A DNA stretch of 64,000 nucleotides from Talinum fruticosum (GCA_021018815.1 JAITYX010000058.1:637001-701000); one strand, 5' to 3'. Positions 48,741 through 62,023 are shown, counted from the first letter of the stretch. A program made the numbers and translations. The notes: generated by a model not told the origin, from the letters alone.

Positions 48741-51700
48741 ACATTTATCATAATGGTCTCTCGGAAAATGATACCTGACCTCAATGTGTTTCATCTTTGA
48801 AAGCTGAACTGGATTCTTAGTGATGCTAACGCCACTTTGATCATCACAGTTGATTAGGATAGTTGTGAATGACAATCCGAGATTTTTCGAGTTCCGGGTA
48901 GACATAATCGCAGAAACACAAATACTTGAAAGTACTTGTATTAAGAGTGTATTTGATCCATGAGAATGTGGTGGTAGAGAATAATTTCTCTTCTATGAAG
49001 TAGTGTTGGGCCACGATGAGCTTTTGGTAATTGTAGGCAAGGGCTTTGCCCTTCGATGAATCCTTTTAGAGGATTGTCGGTGCGGGTGGATTTGGTTCTA
49101 TCCTTCTTTGGGGCTGAACCTCCTTCCATGGCACTTCCTCTCTTAGGCACAGTTGAGAGAAAGTGAAAGAGATTGAGAGCAAGAGAGCGAAGAGAGTAGA
49201 TGTATTAGAGAGAGAGTAGTGAATTTAGTATCCGAATACGAGAGCAAAGAGTGCGAGAGTGAGAGCAAGAATTAGAACAAGAGCTTTCTTTAAATAAAAG
49301 CATTTCTAACTCAGCCGTCAAAGTAACGGTTAGCAGACAGTTGAGTACTCTAGTGAGTAACGACTATCTTGAAACTTCTTCCCTCTAACGGCTACTTTGC
49401 GGACCGTTCGCGTGCCGAGTAAGAAAAAGAGATTTTCGAAAAATTTTCTAAGATTCTCCATTGATTGAGAGATGACCTCAGAATTTTGCTGTCCATTTTT
49501 CTCATAAACTATCTCGACTCAGTGATGTGTCCGGGTGACTAAGAACACGATCAGAAAACTAATTACGCATAGCTTAGTTTCTTCTTGGTTAAACTGATCC
49601 ACTTGTTCCTCACTCATAACATATAGCGATAAATCAATTTCACAATAACTTATGCAATAAAAAATAATCATGCAATCATCACGCCAAGTTCATTCCTAAT
49701 AAAGCAACATTGATCTTCACTTAGAGGTTTTGTGAAAATATCAGTTAGTGGAAATTTGGTAGGAATAAACTCAAGTTTAATATCACATTTCTCATAATGG
49801 TCTCTCGGAAAATGATACCCGACTTCATCTTGTTTTGTTTTTGAGTGCTGAACTCGGATTCTTAGTGATGCTAATGACACTTTGATTATCACACTTGATT
49901 AGGATAGATATGAATGACAATCCGAGATTCTTCGAGTTCCGGGTAGATATAGTCGCAGAAACACAAATACTTGAAAGTACTTGTATTGAGAGTGTATTTG
50001 ATCCATGAGAATGTGGCGGTAGAGAATAATTTCTCTTCTATGAAGTAGTGTTGGGCCACGATGAGCTTTTGGTAATTGTAGGCAAGGGCTTTGCCCTTCG
50101 ATGAATCCTTTTGAGGATTGTCAAAGCGGGTGGATTTGGTTCTATCCTTCTTTGTGGCTGAACCTCCTTCCATGGAACTTCCTCTCTTAGGCACAGTTGA
50201 GAGAAAGTGAAAGAGATTGAGAGTAAGAGAGCGAAGAGAGTTGATGTATTAGAGAGAGAGTAGTGAATTTAGTATCCGAATACGAGAGCAAAGAGTGCGA
50301 GAGTGAGAGCAAGAAAAGAACAAGAGCTTTCCTTAATTAAAAGCATTTCTAACTCAGCCGTCAAAGTAACGGTTAGCAGACTGTTGAGTACTCCAGTGAG
50401 TAACGACTATCTTGAAATTTTTTCCCTCTAACGGCTACTTTGCAGACCGTTCGCGTGTCGGAGTAAGAAAAAGATATTTTCGAAAACTTTTCTAAGATTC
50501 TCCATTGTTTGAGAGATGATCTTAGAATTTTGCTGTCAATTTTTCTCATAAAATATCTCGACTCGATGATGTGTCCGAGTGACTAAGAACACACTCAGAA
50601 AACTAATTACACATAGCTTAGTTTCTTCTTGGTTAAACTCGATCCATTTGTTCCTCACTCATAACATATAAGGATAAATCAATTTCAAAATAACTTATGC
50701 AATAAAAAATAATCATGCAATCATCATGCCAAGTTCATTCCTAATAAACCAACATTGAACTTCACTTAGAGGTTTTGTAAAAATATCAGTTAGTGGAAAT
50801 TTGGTAGCAATAAACTCAAGTTTAATATCAGATTTCTCATAATGGTCTCTCGTAAAATGATACCGGACCTCAATGTGTTTCGTCTTTGGGTGCTGAACTG
50901 GATTCTTAGTGATGCTAACGCCACTTTGATCATCACAGTTGATTAGGATAGATGTGAATGACAATCCGAGATTTTTCTAGTTCCGTGTAGATATAGTCGC
51001 AGTAAACACAAATACTTGAAAGTACTTGTATTGAGAGTGTATTTGCTCCATGAGAATGTGGTGGTAGAGAATAATTTCTCTTCTATGAAGTAGTGTTGGG
51101 CCACGATGGGCTTTTTGTAATTGTAGGCAAGGGCTTTGCCCTTCGAACAATCCTTTTGAGGATTGTCGGAGCGGGTGGATTTGGTTCTAGCCTTCTTTGT
51201 GGCTAAACCTCCTTCCATGGCACTTCCTCTTAGGCATAGTTGAGAGAAAGTGAAAGAAATTGCGAGTAAGAGAGCGAAGAGAGTAGATGAATGAGAGAGA
51301 GAGTAGAGAATTTAGTATCCGAGTACGAAAGCAAATAGTGCGAGAGTGACGAGCAAGAAATAGAACAAGAGCTTTCTTTAAATAAAATCCTTTCTAACTC
51401 AGCCCTCAAAGTAACGGTTAGCGAGACCGTTGAGTACTCCAGTGAGTAACGACTATCTTGATACTTCTTCCCTCTAACGGCTACTTTGCAGACCGTTCGC
51501 GTGTCGGAGTAAGAAAAAGAGATTTTCGAAAACTTTTCTAAGATTCTCCATTGTTCGAGATATGATCTTAGAATTTTGCTGTCCATTTTTCTCATGAACT
51601 ATCTCGACTCAGTGATGTGTCCAAGTGACTAAGAACACACTCAGAAAACTAATTATGCATAGCTTAGTTTCTTCTTGGTTAAACCGATCCATTTGTTCCT

Positions 51701-54098
51701 CACTCATAACATATAACGATAAATCAATTTCACAATAACTTATGCAATAAAAAATAATCATGCAATCATCATGCCAAGTTCATTCCTAATAAACCAACAT
51801 TGAACTTCACTTAGAGGTTTTGTGAAAATATCAGTTAGTTGAAATTTGGTAGGAATAAACTCAAGTTTAATATCACATTTCTCATAATGGTCGCTCGTAA
51901 AATGATACTTGACCTCAATGTGTTTCGTCTTTGAGTGCTGAACTGGATTCGTAGTAATGCTAATGCCACTTTGGTCATCACAGTTGATTAGGATAGATGT
52001 GAATGACAATCCGAGATTTTTCGAGTTCCGGGTAGATATAGTCGCGAAACACAAATACTTGAAAGTACTTGTATTGAGAGTGTATTTGATCCATGAGAAT
52101 GTGGTGGTAGAGAATAATTTCTCTTCTATGAAGTAGTGTTGGGCCACGATGAGCTTTTAGTAATTGTAGGCAAGGGCTTTGCCCTTCGATGAATCCTTTT
52201 GAGGATTGTCGGAGCGGGTGGATTTGGTTCTAGCCTTCTTTGTGGCTAAACCTCCTTCCATGGCACTTGCTCTTAGGCATAGTTGAGAGAAAGTGAAAGA
52301 GATTGAGAGTAAGAGAGCGAAGAGAGTAGATGAACGAGAGAGAGAGTAGAGAATTTAGTATCTCGAGTATGAAAGCAAATAGTGCGAGAGTGAGAGCAAG
52401 AAATCGAACAGAGCTTTCTTTAAATAAAAGCCTTTCTAACTCAGCCCTCAAAGTAACGGTTAGCAGACCGTTGAGTACTCCAGTGAGTAACGACTATCTT
52501 GAAACTTCTTCCCTCTAACGGCTAGTTTGTAGACTGTTCGCGTGCCGGAGTAAGAAAAAGAGATTTTCCAAAACTTTTCTAAGATTCTCCATTGTTTGAG
52601 AGATGATCTTAGAATTTTGCTGTCCATATTTCTCATGAACTATCCGACTCGATGATGTGTCCGAGTGACTAAGAACACACTCGGAAAACTAATTATGCAT
52701 AGCTTAGTTTCTTCTTGGTTAAACTGATCCATTTGTTCCTCACTCATAACATATAACGATAAATCAATTTCACAATAACTTATGCAATAAAAAAATAATC
52801 ATGCAATCATCATGGCAAGTTCATTCCTAATAAAGTAACATTGAACTTCACTTAGAGGTTTTGTGAAAATATCGGTTAGTTGAAATTTGGTAGGAATAAA
52901 CTCAAGTTCAATATCACATTTCTCATAATGGTCTCTCGGAAAATGATACGTGACCTCATTGTGTTTTGTTTTTGAGTGCTGAACTGGATTCTTAGTGATG
53001 CTAATGACACTTTGATTATCACACTTGATTAGGATAGATGTGAATGGCAATCGGAGATTCTTCGAGTTCGGGTAGATATAGTCGCAGTAAACACAAATAC
53101 TTGAAAGTACTTGTATTGAGAGTGTATTTGATCCATGAGAATGTGGTGGTAGAGAATAATTTCTCTTCTATGAAGTGGTGTTGGGGCATGATGAGCTTTT
53201 GGTAATTGTAGGCAAGGGCTTTGCCCTTCGATGAATGCTTTTGAGGATTGTCGGAGCGGGTGGATTTGGTTCTAGCCTTCTTTGTGGCTAAACCTCCTTC
53301 CATGGCACTTCCTCTTAGGCATAGTTGAGAGAAAGTGAAAGAGATTGAGAGTAAGAGAGCGAAGAGAGTAGATGAACGAGAGAGAGAGTAGAGAATTTAG
53401 TATCCGAGTATGAAAGCAAATAGTGCGAGAGTGAGAGCAAGAAATAGAACAAGAGCTTTCTTTAAATAAAATCCTTTCTAACTCAGCCCTCAAAGTAACG
53501 GTTAGCAGACCGTTGAGTACTCCAGTGAGTAATGACTATATTGAAATATCTTCCCTCTAACGGCTACTTTGCAAATCGTTCGAATGCCGGAGTAAGAAAA
53601 AGAGATTTTCGAAAACTTTTCTAAGATTCTCCATTGATTGAGAGATGATCTTAGAATTTTGATGTCCATTTTTCTCATAAATTATCCGACTCAGTGATGT
53701 GTCCGGGTGACTAAGAACACACTAAGAAAACTAATTACGCATAGCTTAGTTTCATCTTGGTTAAACCGATCCATTTGTTTTCACTCATAACATATAACGT
53801 TTAATCAAATTCACAATAACTTATGCAATAAAAAAATAATCATGCAATCATCACCCCAAGTTCATTCCTAATAAAGCAACATTGATCTTCACTTAGAGGT
53901 TTTGTGAAAATATCGGTTAGTTGAAATTTGGTAGGAATAAACTCAAGTTCAATATGACCTTTCTCATAATGGTCTCTCGGAAAATGATACCCGACCTCAA
54001 TGTGTTTCGTTTTTTAGTGCTGAACCTGGATTCTTAGTGATGTTAATGGCACTTTGATTATCACTCTTCATCAGGATAGATGTGAATGACAATCCGAG
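48741..54098 (-). repeat. ~1,045-bp tandem array, right segment
   Basis: Continuation of the array beyond element E. ORF2 starts lie near 49150, 50194, 51235, 52277 and 53318. RNase H segments by type: DDQSG (48741-48860, completing the unit cut at 37992), NQSVIS at 49668, DDQSG at 50713 and 51758, NQSVIS at 52799, and the parental copy from 53840 that is continuous with full RNase H and RT. The two ORF2 starts at 51235 and 53318 and that at 52277 have lost three bases in the MPKRGSA segment, a marker shared by neighbouring units. Confidence 0.95.
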
Positions 54099-54817
54099 AT
54101 TCTTCAAATGTTGCTTGGCCAGAGAATCTAACCACGAGCAAGCTCTAGCCGCTATGTACTCGACTTCAGCAGTTGATAGAGCAACCGAGTTTTGTTTCTT
54201 TGAATGTTAGGAGATAAGTGATTGACCTAGAAATTGGCATGCTCTTGATGTGCTCTTTCTATCAACGTTGTATCCAGCATAGTCACCATCTCAGTATCTA
54301 GTGAGGGTCAGATTTGTGTCTTTAGAGTACCATAGACCAAGTGTTTGACTTCCTACAAGATATCTAAAAATTCTCTTCACCGTAGTGAGATGTGATTACT
54401 CCGGGTTAGCTTGAAACCTTGCACAAAGGCAGACACTAAACATGATATCTGGCCCACTAGATGTAAGATAAAGTAGAGATTCAATGATACCTCTACAGAT
54501 TTTTTAATCTACACTTTACCTTTCTCATATGAGTCCAGTTTAGTACTCGCTACTCATTGGTTTTGCTGCATGCTTCACATCTTATAGCTTGTACTTTTCA
54601 ATAATTCCTTGATGTATTTTGATTGATGAACTTAGATGCCATCCTTCTCTTGCTTGATTTGCAGTCCAAGGAAGAGATTGAGTTCTCCCATCATGCTCAT
54701 TTGGAACTCCTATCTCATTAACTTAGAAAACTCTTGGCATAGAGTTTCATTAGTAGCTCCAAAAATAATGTCATCAACATAAATCCGAATGATAAGAAAT
54801 GCATTCCCCTTGGTTTT
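53840..54817 (-). pseudogene. D RNase H and end of RT (parental copy for the array)
   Basis: Minus strand: remnants of RT connection (SIKIHQGI, KYKL.DVKHAAKPMSSEY), DIMFSVCLCARFQANPE, SHLTTVKRIFRYLVGSQTLG, ACQFLGQSLIS.HSKKQNSV, ALSTAEVEYIAARACSW, LKNLGLSFTSILMKSDNQSA, then the array-homologous end. It shows which RNase H portion was duplicated: units begin at KNL(G/R)LSF. An LTR cuts the RT at 54817. Confidence 0.8.
54748..54817. repeat. 70-bp direct repeat, left copy
   Basis: RT sequence containing the complement of the YVDD codons (54770-54781). It is repeated with two mismatches at 56410-56479, on the other side of the inserted LTR. Confidence 0.95.
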
Positions 54818-56409
54818 TGAACACTCGGACTTTATACTTACAGCTTTTCGAGTTCCATCCAGGAATCGGGTATAAGATCTCTTCTCTTATAGGGTTTTGA
54901 TTTCAAGTCATTCTATGTACCTTAGAAAGTTTTCTCGAGTGATATAGCATTTATTCCGAGTGTTCTAAAAATTATTTCATATGTCTTTGTGTGACTCGAC
55001 CGACTCGGAAAGCATAATTGTACTAACTTAGTTCCGAGTTACTCAACACTCGGAATTATTGCATGTTCAAACACTCGTATTCACACACATAAACTCAGGT
55101 CCGACTTCATGTTCCACGAATTACAATGTTAATTTTCTATTCCAAGTTAGCTTATGTTGTTTGAACTGTGTTTAGTCTAGATCAAGTTTGTTCACTCGAT
55201 ATTCTTAATCTAACTTGATTCTCTTTTAGATCGACTCGGATGAAATTTTGAGTATCATGGATATTAGACTCGTAAAATTCCATTCTTTTTCCGACTTAGA
55301 TAATTAGTCATTTAATTATCTTAATTATATCATTATCTCGTGTCTAACCTTGGACCAATGTATTTTATACTTTGAGAACCAAATTGATTTGCTTTTGTAG
55401 GTTATTCAAACGAGGCTGTCCTATTTTTGAACCGCAAAAGTAACCGGCTTCAAAACGTCAAATCACCAGCAGACAAGGCTTTTACCACCTCTAACCTAGC
55501 CCCGCACAATCGTGTCAAGATTATCTGTTTCTAAACCGGAAATCCGCAACACTAAGCTCAACGGTGGTTTCCACCTTATTTTTGAAGACATCACCTGTGG
55601 TTTTGGGACTTCCAAAGGAGTCAAGAACTGTTGCTCAACGTTCATATCTTAACGGATATTTTCCGAGTGACTCGTAAAATCCTTTACAACGATCACAAAG
55701 GACCTCCAGTCGGAAGATATACACAACGGCTAAGCCGCTTGGTCATATTTATATAGAAGCCAACTTTCAAGACTTGAAGATTGCCGAATCTATTGTTAAT
55801 ACACATACTTGAGCAAAAAGTCATTGTATTCATTCTTAATCTTCTACTTACAACTCCAATTCCGTATTTCATAACTTTCGAGTTGTAAGGTCTTGTACTC
55901 GATTACAAACACCTTCTTTCTTACTCTCTAAGTAAGGTCCCTTGATCGAAGCTGTAAGGGTTAACTTAGCTCGGTTGTCCCTAATTGTAAGGGTGATCTC
56001 GGTTAGGAAGTACTAGATCGGATAAGGAAATTTCGAGTCTAGGAAAAACTTGTAAGGAGTTGTCTAAGGGAGCAACTCAGGTCAAGTCAGTCTACTATAT
56101 TTTGTGGACTCAAAATAGTGGATTCGACTTCGTGCTTGGATTAGCACGGTCCGTGGTTTTCTACCCGGGAGGGTTTCCACGTATTTTACGAGTTATCACT
56201 TTTCGAGTACATTCTAGACTCGGACAGCTTTGGAATTCCGTTTAATCTGTTTCTTCACTACTTACTAAAGTCCGAGTTTATGCTTTTCCGAGTTTAACCT
56301 TGCTTCACACTCACCTCGGATTCATATCTATTTTAAATTCAAGCAAGTTTCCTCATCACCCTATTCACCCCCTCTAGGATGACTTGTACTCTCTAAGAGC
56401 AAACCTTCA
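54818..56409 (+). repeat. Plus-strand copia LTR inserted in D RT (1,592 bp)
   Basis: Starts TGAACACTCGGAC, ends AAACCTTCA, with the family U5 blocks. No 5-bp target duplication: the flanks are GTTTT and CATTA. Instead 70 bp of RT are duplicated around it. Confidence 0.85.
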
Positions 56410-57583
56410 CATTAGTAGCTCCAAAAATAATGTCATCAACATAAATCTGAATGATAAGAAAAGCATTCCCCTTGGTTTTTGTAAATAGAGTTTTGTCAAT
56501 AAGACCACTCTTAAAGTCATTTTCATCCAAGAAACTACATAGTCTTTTATACCAAGCTCCGGGAGTTTGTTTCAAACCATACAAAGCTTTTTGCAATTTG
56601 AAAACATGATATGGAAATTGAGAGTTTTCAAATCCAAGGGGTTGCTCAACATAAACTTCTTCTTGAATATAATCATTAAGAAATGCACACTTAACCTCCA
56701 TTTGATAAAGCTTAATGTTCATGCTATATGCAAATGCTAAGAAAATTATGATTGCTTTAATCCTAGCAACAGCTGCAATGGTTTCCCCAAAATCAATTCC
56801 CTCTTCTTGGTTATATCTTTAAGCATTTAATCTGGATTTGTTTCGATTACCAACCCTCCCTTGTCCAGTTTGTTCTTGAAAACCCATTTGGTTCTTATAA
56901 CCGGGTGGTCATAAGGTCGTTTGGTCGGAGTTCGGACTTGGCTTCTTTCAAATTTAGTTAATTCTTCTTAGATGGCCTCTACCCATTCAGGTTCACGTAG
57001 GGCATCTAGTACATTTTTAGGTTTAATTAATTAGACAAATGCTGAATATGCACGAGAGATTTTGCAAAGAACAACGAGTTCTTACCCCACTCGTTGATGT
57101 CGAAATGATATTCTCATGTGGGTGACTCGGATGCATATTTGAAAGATTTACTCGTTGTCCGATTAGCTAGGTTTATTGGTTGAATGACCTGTTCTTCGCT
57201 TTGTTCAACATGTTAAACATCTTGATTAGCCTCGATCTTTAGTAGCTCGAGCTGGCTCTTAAACTGTCTCATTCCGAGTTGGTTTAGTTTCGTTTTCTTG
57301 TTAATTATGAGCTCGGCTTCAGCTATATCACCTTCATCTTGGTTGAGCTTGAGATCTAAGAAAGTGGATTCCCTTGTCCTGCCATGATCAATTTCATCAA
57401 AGATAACGTGGATACTTTCTTCCACTTTGCTAGTTCTCTTATTAAAGATTCCATAAGCCTTACTATGAGATGAGTAACCCGGAAAAATACCTTCATCCGA
57501 CCTTGCATCAAATTTGGTCAGATGTTCCTTACCATTGTTATGCATGAAGCATTGACATCCGAATGAAGTAGGAAATGGTAGGT
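56410..57583 (-). pseudogene. D RT core and integrase C-terminus
   Basis: Frame 56722-56393 reads [60 protein letters not shown] and YVDDIIFGATN, an almost intact RT palm with both catalytic aspartates (codons at 56432-56443). The frame at 57674-57213 gives the integrase end: FGCQCFMHNNGKEH, EGIFPGYSSHSKAYGIFNKR, KVEESIHVIFDE. Other parts carry stops. The first 70 bp are the right copy of the direct repeat. Confidence 0.85.
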
Positions 57584-59112
57584 TGAAGACTCGGACACTC
57601 GCTCTATATCTTTCTCGAGTCATGCAAAAGGAATCGTGTATAACGATGCCATTCATATAGAGTTTTGATTCCAAGGCATTCTCTCGTGTCTTAGAAACTT
57701 ACTTGAATTAAATAGTATCCTTTCTATGCGATTCGGCCTTCACATATCTCTTTAATCGCTTTTAGTTAGCAACTCGTAAAAGTTGTTCTTTATTCTCGAG
57801 TCCATTCTCACTCGTAATCCGACTTGTGGTTATTTACTCTATTGCTTGCATAGTCAGCATTCATAGTTCATTTCATGCTTAGTCTATATCAAGTTCTTTC
57901 TCACTCGATATTTGCTATAGAACGTGTTTCTTTACTTAAGACTAAGTCATATGGAATTCCGAGTATCATGGATATTAGACTCGTAATATTCCATTTCTTT
58001 TCGACTCGTATAATCAATTGCGTAATTTTTCAAAATTATTTTGTTATCTCGTGTCTAACCTTGGACCAAAGTATTTTATACTTTGAGAACCAAAGGTGTT
58101 TTACTTTTGTAGGTTATTCAATCGAGGATATCTTTTCAAACTACAAAAGTAGCCGGCTTCGTAACGTCAAATCACCAGCAGATATGGCTTTTCACCTTCC
58201 CCGCTTTAGTCTCGTAAGATTGTGTCGAAGCCGTCCGCTTCCATATCCGGAAAACCGGAACGCCAAGCCTAACAGATGGTTTTCACCTCATTTTTCAAGA
58301 CACAACCGATGGTTTTGGGACTTCCAAGAGAGTTAAACCGTTGTCCAACGTTCATATTTCAACGGATACTTTCCGAGTGACTCGAAAGCCTTTCTCAACG
58401 GTCACAGAGGACTCTCGGTCAGCAGATGAAAATAACGGCTACTCGCTCTGGTCTTATCTATAAGAAGAAGCCACTTCACAAGACTTGAAGGTTGCCGAAC
58501 ATATTGTCTATACACTTACTTGATCAAAGTTATTGTATTTACTCTCAATCTTCAACTTACAACTCCCACTCTATAATTCATTACTTTCGAGTTGTAAGGT
58601 CTTGTACTTCGTTACAAACACTTCTTACATTCTTTGTAAGGTCCCTTGACTAAGCTGTAAAGGTTAACTCAGCTTAGTTGTCCCTAGCTGTAAGGGTTAT
58701 CTCAGCTAGGAAGTACTAGATCGGATAAGGTAACTTCGAGTCTAGGAAAATCTGTATAGAGTTGTCTAAGGGAGCAACTCGGGTTCCGTCAAGTTCACGG
58801 TATTTTGTGGACTCAAAATAGTGGATTTGACTTCGTGTCCGGATTGACACGGGCCGTGGTTTTCTGCCCCAGGAGGGTTTCCACGTAAAATCTCTCGTGT
58901 TCTTTTTCGAGTTCATTCTAGACTCGCATGACCCTTAGTGCTCTTGCTTTTTCGATTCATTGCTTTTGAGTCCAATCTTTTCGACTCGTTATTAGACTCG
59001 GATTCTGTCTTTGCCTCTTTCTCGCGCAAAAGTGTGTATTTTCGTAAAGAATTTTCTATCACCCTATTCACCCCCTCTAGGGTGACTCAGATTCTCATTG
59101 AGCAAACCTTCA
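57584..59112 (+). repeat. Solo LTR of element E family in D integrase (1,529 bp)
   Basis: Starts TGAAGACTCGGACAC, ends GCAAACCTTCA. Perfect 5-bp duplications TAGGT (57579-57583, 59113-59117). The sequence follows element E's LTR closely, including the segment deleted in E's 3' LTR. It is in the opposite orientation to D. Confidence 0.95.
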
Positions 59113-60200
59113 TAGGTTTCTTTCCTTTGTACAACTCATAGGGTGTCTTATTCAAAATGGGTCCGATGAGGCATCCGTAAAGAGTGTAATTTGCTATGTT
59201 GATTGCCTCGACTCCATAAATAGTAAGGGAGATCATTTTAAATCATCATTGTCCTTCCTATTTCTTCAAGTATTCTATTCTTTGTTTCCACTACTCCATT
59301 CTCGTTGAAGAGTTCTTGGTGCTAAGAAGTTGTGGGAGATGTCATTCTTATCACAAAAGTCCGCAAAGTAATCGAACTCCCTTCCGTGGTCGGTTCGAAT
59401 TCTCCTTATCTCGAATCTCATACTCCACTTGAATTTTCCTGCAGATCTTAATGAACTCTTTGAACGCTTCATTCTTGTTCTTCGAAAACACACCCAAGTA
59501 TATCATGAGTAATCATCAACAATAACTAGCCCATATGATTTACCTCCTAATCTTTCGACAGGAATTTCACCACACAAATCCATATGAATCAATTCAAGTA
59601 CTTTAGATGTAGATACTCGTCTTGAGTGACTTAAAAGATTATCCGATGTGCTTTCCTTTTGTTCATGCCTTACAGATTTTATCTTTCTTAAATGCACAGT
59701 TAGGTAAACCTCTAACTAACCCATGACATGCAAGCTTCTTGATGGTATGCATGCTGATATGGCCTAGTCTACGATGCCATGTTCATGAATCATCATTTAA
59801 AGATGCTTTTAAGCATGATAAATCTTGACTAGAATCTGAAAGAGGAATGGTGTAGGTGTTACCTAACCTCGGACTCGAGAGTTTGTCTATTTGGTGACCG
59901 CATTAGAAATGAAGTAGTTGGTCCGAGTGAATCTTACCTCTTGACCTTTGTCATATAACCGAGATATGCTCATAAGGTTGTACTTGAGTCCTTTGACAAG
60001 GTTGACTGGATTGACTAAATTGTCTCCCGACCAATCCTTCCAATTCCAACTATCTTGCCTTTGCTATTGTCTCCAAATGTGACTTTTCCTCCTTTCATTT
60101 CTTCTAATTCCGAGCAGAGTTTTGAGTCTCCAAACATGTGGTGTGAACATCCACTATCTAAGTACCAATTACCCTTTCATTTCCGAGTGACCTGTAAAAC
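59113..60200 (-). pseudogene. D integrase and protease
   Basis: Minus strand integrase remnants: SKVLELIHMDLCGEIPVERL and GGKSYGLVIVDDYS (59650-59503), CRKIQVEYEI, PYELYKGKKP. Gag-pre-integrase lies near 59950-59700. Protease reads YLDSGCSHHMFGDSKL with the catalytic D-S-G at about 60150-60164, then GGKVTFGDNSKGKIVGI. The protease active-site triplet is intact although the frame is not. Confidence 0.8.
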
Positions 60201-61979
60201 ATAAACAAACTATTCCTTCTCACTTCCTTTTACAAACCCAATTGTTTTTACTGTGGTCCTTTTCTAAGGAAGAGTGCTTTTGGGAACTCAGATTTCAATA
60301 ATTTTGGGTTTGGTCCGATTCTTAGTCTTGTTTCTAGAGAACCGACTCTGTGTCTCTTTTCTTTAAAAACCTCTCTTTTGTAAACAGGTTAAGAAGGCTT
60401 TTTCATTAAAACCGGTTTGGGCTCAGTCCCTTTCTTTGTTTATGAATGTGACTATGCTCGACCTTCCCGAACTTAATAGTTCACGCAATCAGCTTTGAAA
60501 ATATTGTTATAAGAATTATCTTTCTCTTCAAGCATTATATCTAAGATCTTCTTTTCAAAATCAGACACACTTACCTTGAGTGAGTTTTAAAACCAATTCT
60601 TGAGACTCATTGAGCTTCGTTTCGCTTGCTCATTCTCTCGTTCGAGGCACTCGGACTTAGTCTCATTATCTTAAGTGCTCGGTCTTAAGCACTTTCGGAT
60701 TTTGTCTCAAGTTTTCTAATTCCTTTTTCAAAGTGATGCTCTCAACATTAAGAGACTCCAGTTTCTCTTTGAATTTAGAACATTTAAAATTGGACTTTTC
60801 TTCCAAAGTAAAAATAGATCTAGCAAGATCAACCTTAGAAAACATAAGGAAGTAGTTGATTACCTCCGGAGGATCTGTTTCCTCAAGCATCCGATCCATC
60901 ACTGTCCGACTCGGATCCAGCTTTTGAGTTTGATGGTGCCATTAAACACTTTGAGCCATTAGAGTCATCATCTTCTTCCGAATCATCATCACTCCAGGTA
61001 GCCACCATAGCCTTTTCTTCTTTCTCGTCTTTCTTTCTGTTTTGACGAGTCCTTAACTATATGCTCATTGCTACCACATTCAAAATAGCCGAGTTCTTAG
61101 TTAAAGACAGATTTGAAGAGGATGTATATTTACCTTTCTTATATTTCTTGTAGAACTCCTACTTTGGCTTTTTCGCCATTTTCCGTATTTCATCATCTTC
61201 TTAAAGCCTTCGGCTATAAGTGCCATGGGATCTTCTTCGAATCCGAGGAGCTCGGACTTTGACGTCCTTCTTCCGAGGCCTTGAGTGCAATATTTCTTTG
61301 GTTGCTGACCTCAACTTCCTCTTTTCTAGGTGCGACTCATGAGTCGGCAGCTTCACAATGAGCTCATCCGGCTTTAACTTGGAGAGATTTTGAGTTTACT
61401 CTATTGCTATCACCTTGGGACCCCATCTTCTCTTGGGTAAACTCCTTAGGATTTTTCTCAAAACTTCTTCATGAGTCATCTTCTGACCCAAAGACTTTAG
61501 ATTGTTGACAATCTTAGTGAAGCGAATGTACATCCGAGTGATGTTCTCATCAGTGCTACATTTCGAACATCTCACACTTGTGGAGGAACATACTTATCTT
61601 TGCTTGCATCACTTGGCTGGTTCCTTCATATGCATTGACCACTGTATCCCATACTTCTTTGGCTGTGTCACAAGTAGACACTTTGTTGTATTCTTCTAAA
61701 TTGATTGGGCACATTAGAGTGTTCGTAGCCTTGAAATTCTTCTTGTACTTCTCATTCTCCTCGGTGTTGAACTCGGATCGCACCTTAGGTACAGGTGTTG
61801 TTCCTTCCATCTTTGTGGGAATGTAGTTGCCATTGTAGATGATGTTCCAAATCTCCTCATCATAGTCTTCGATAAAGCACTCCATCATCTTCTTCCAAGT
61901 GTACGAAGTTTAAATCCTTAAACTTGCGTGGTATGGTGAAAGATCTTCCTTCATCGAACTATCCATTGTTTTGAGCCAT
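60201..61979 (-). pseudogene. D Gag
   Basis: ATG at 61979 (MAQNNG, then a stop). Frame 61888-61556 gives MMECFIEDYDEEIWNIIYNG, NYIPTKMEGTTPVPK, EYNKVSTCDTAKEVWDTVVN and AYEGTSQVMQAKIS, the copia UBN2-type Gag core. The zinc knuckle near 61090-61060 is degraded: the first and last Cys are changed (YFECG...HIVKDS). A coiled, charged frame (60902-60666, INYFLMFSKVDLARSIFTLE) matches the same region of E. Confidence 0.8.
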
Positions 61980-62023
61980 CTAATCTTTAGACCTTGGATT
62001 TGTTAGATCCTTTGAGAAGGCTA

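Noticed and set aside
24553..54098. CRISPR-like or gene-family array
   Set aside because: The repeat is about 1,045 bp and consists of retroelement pol, spacer and ORF2 pieces; there are no short repeats with unique spacers and no complete gene per unit.
54818..56409. Ordinary solo LTR insertion
   Set aside because: No matching 5-bp flanks (GTTTT versus CATTA); the flanking repeat is 70 bp, so it is reported as an anomaly instead.
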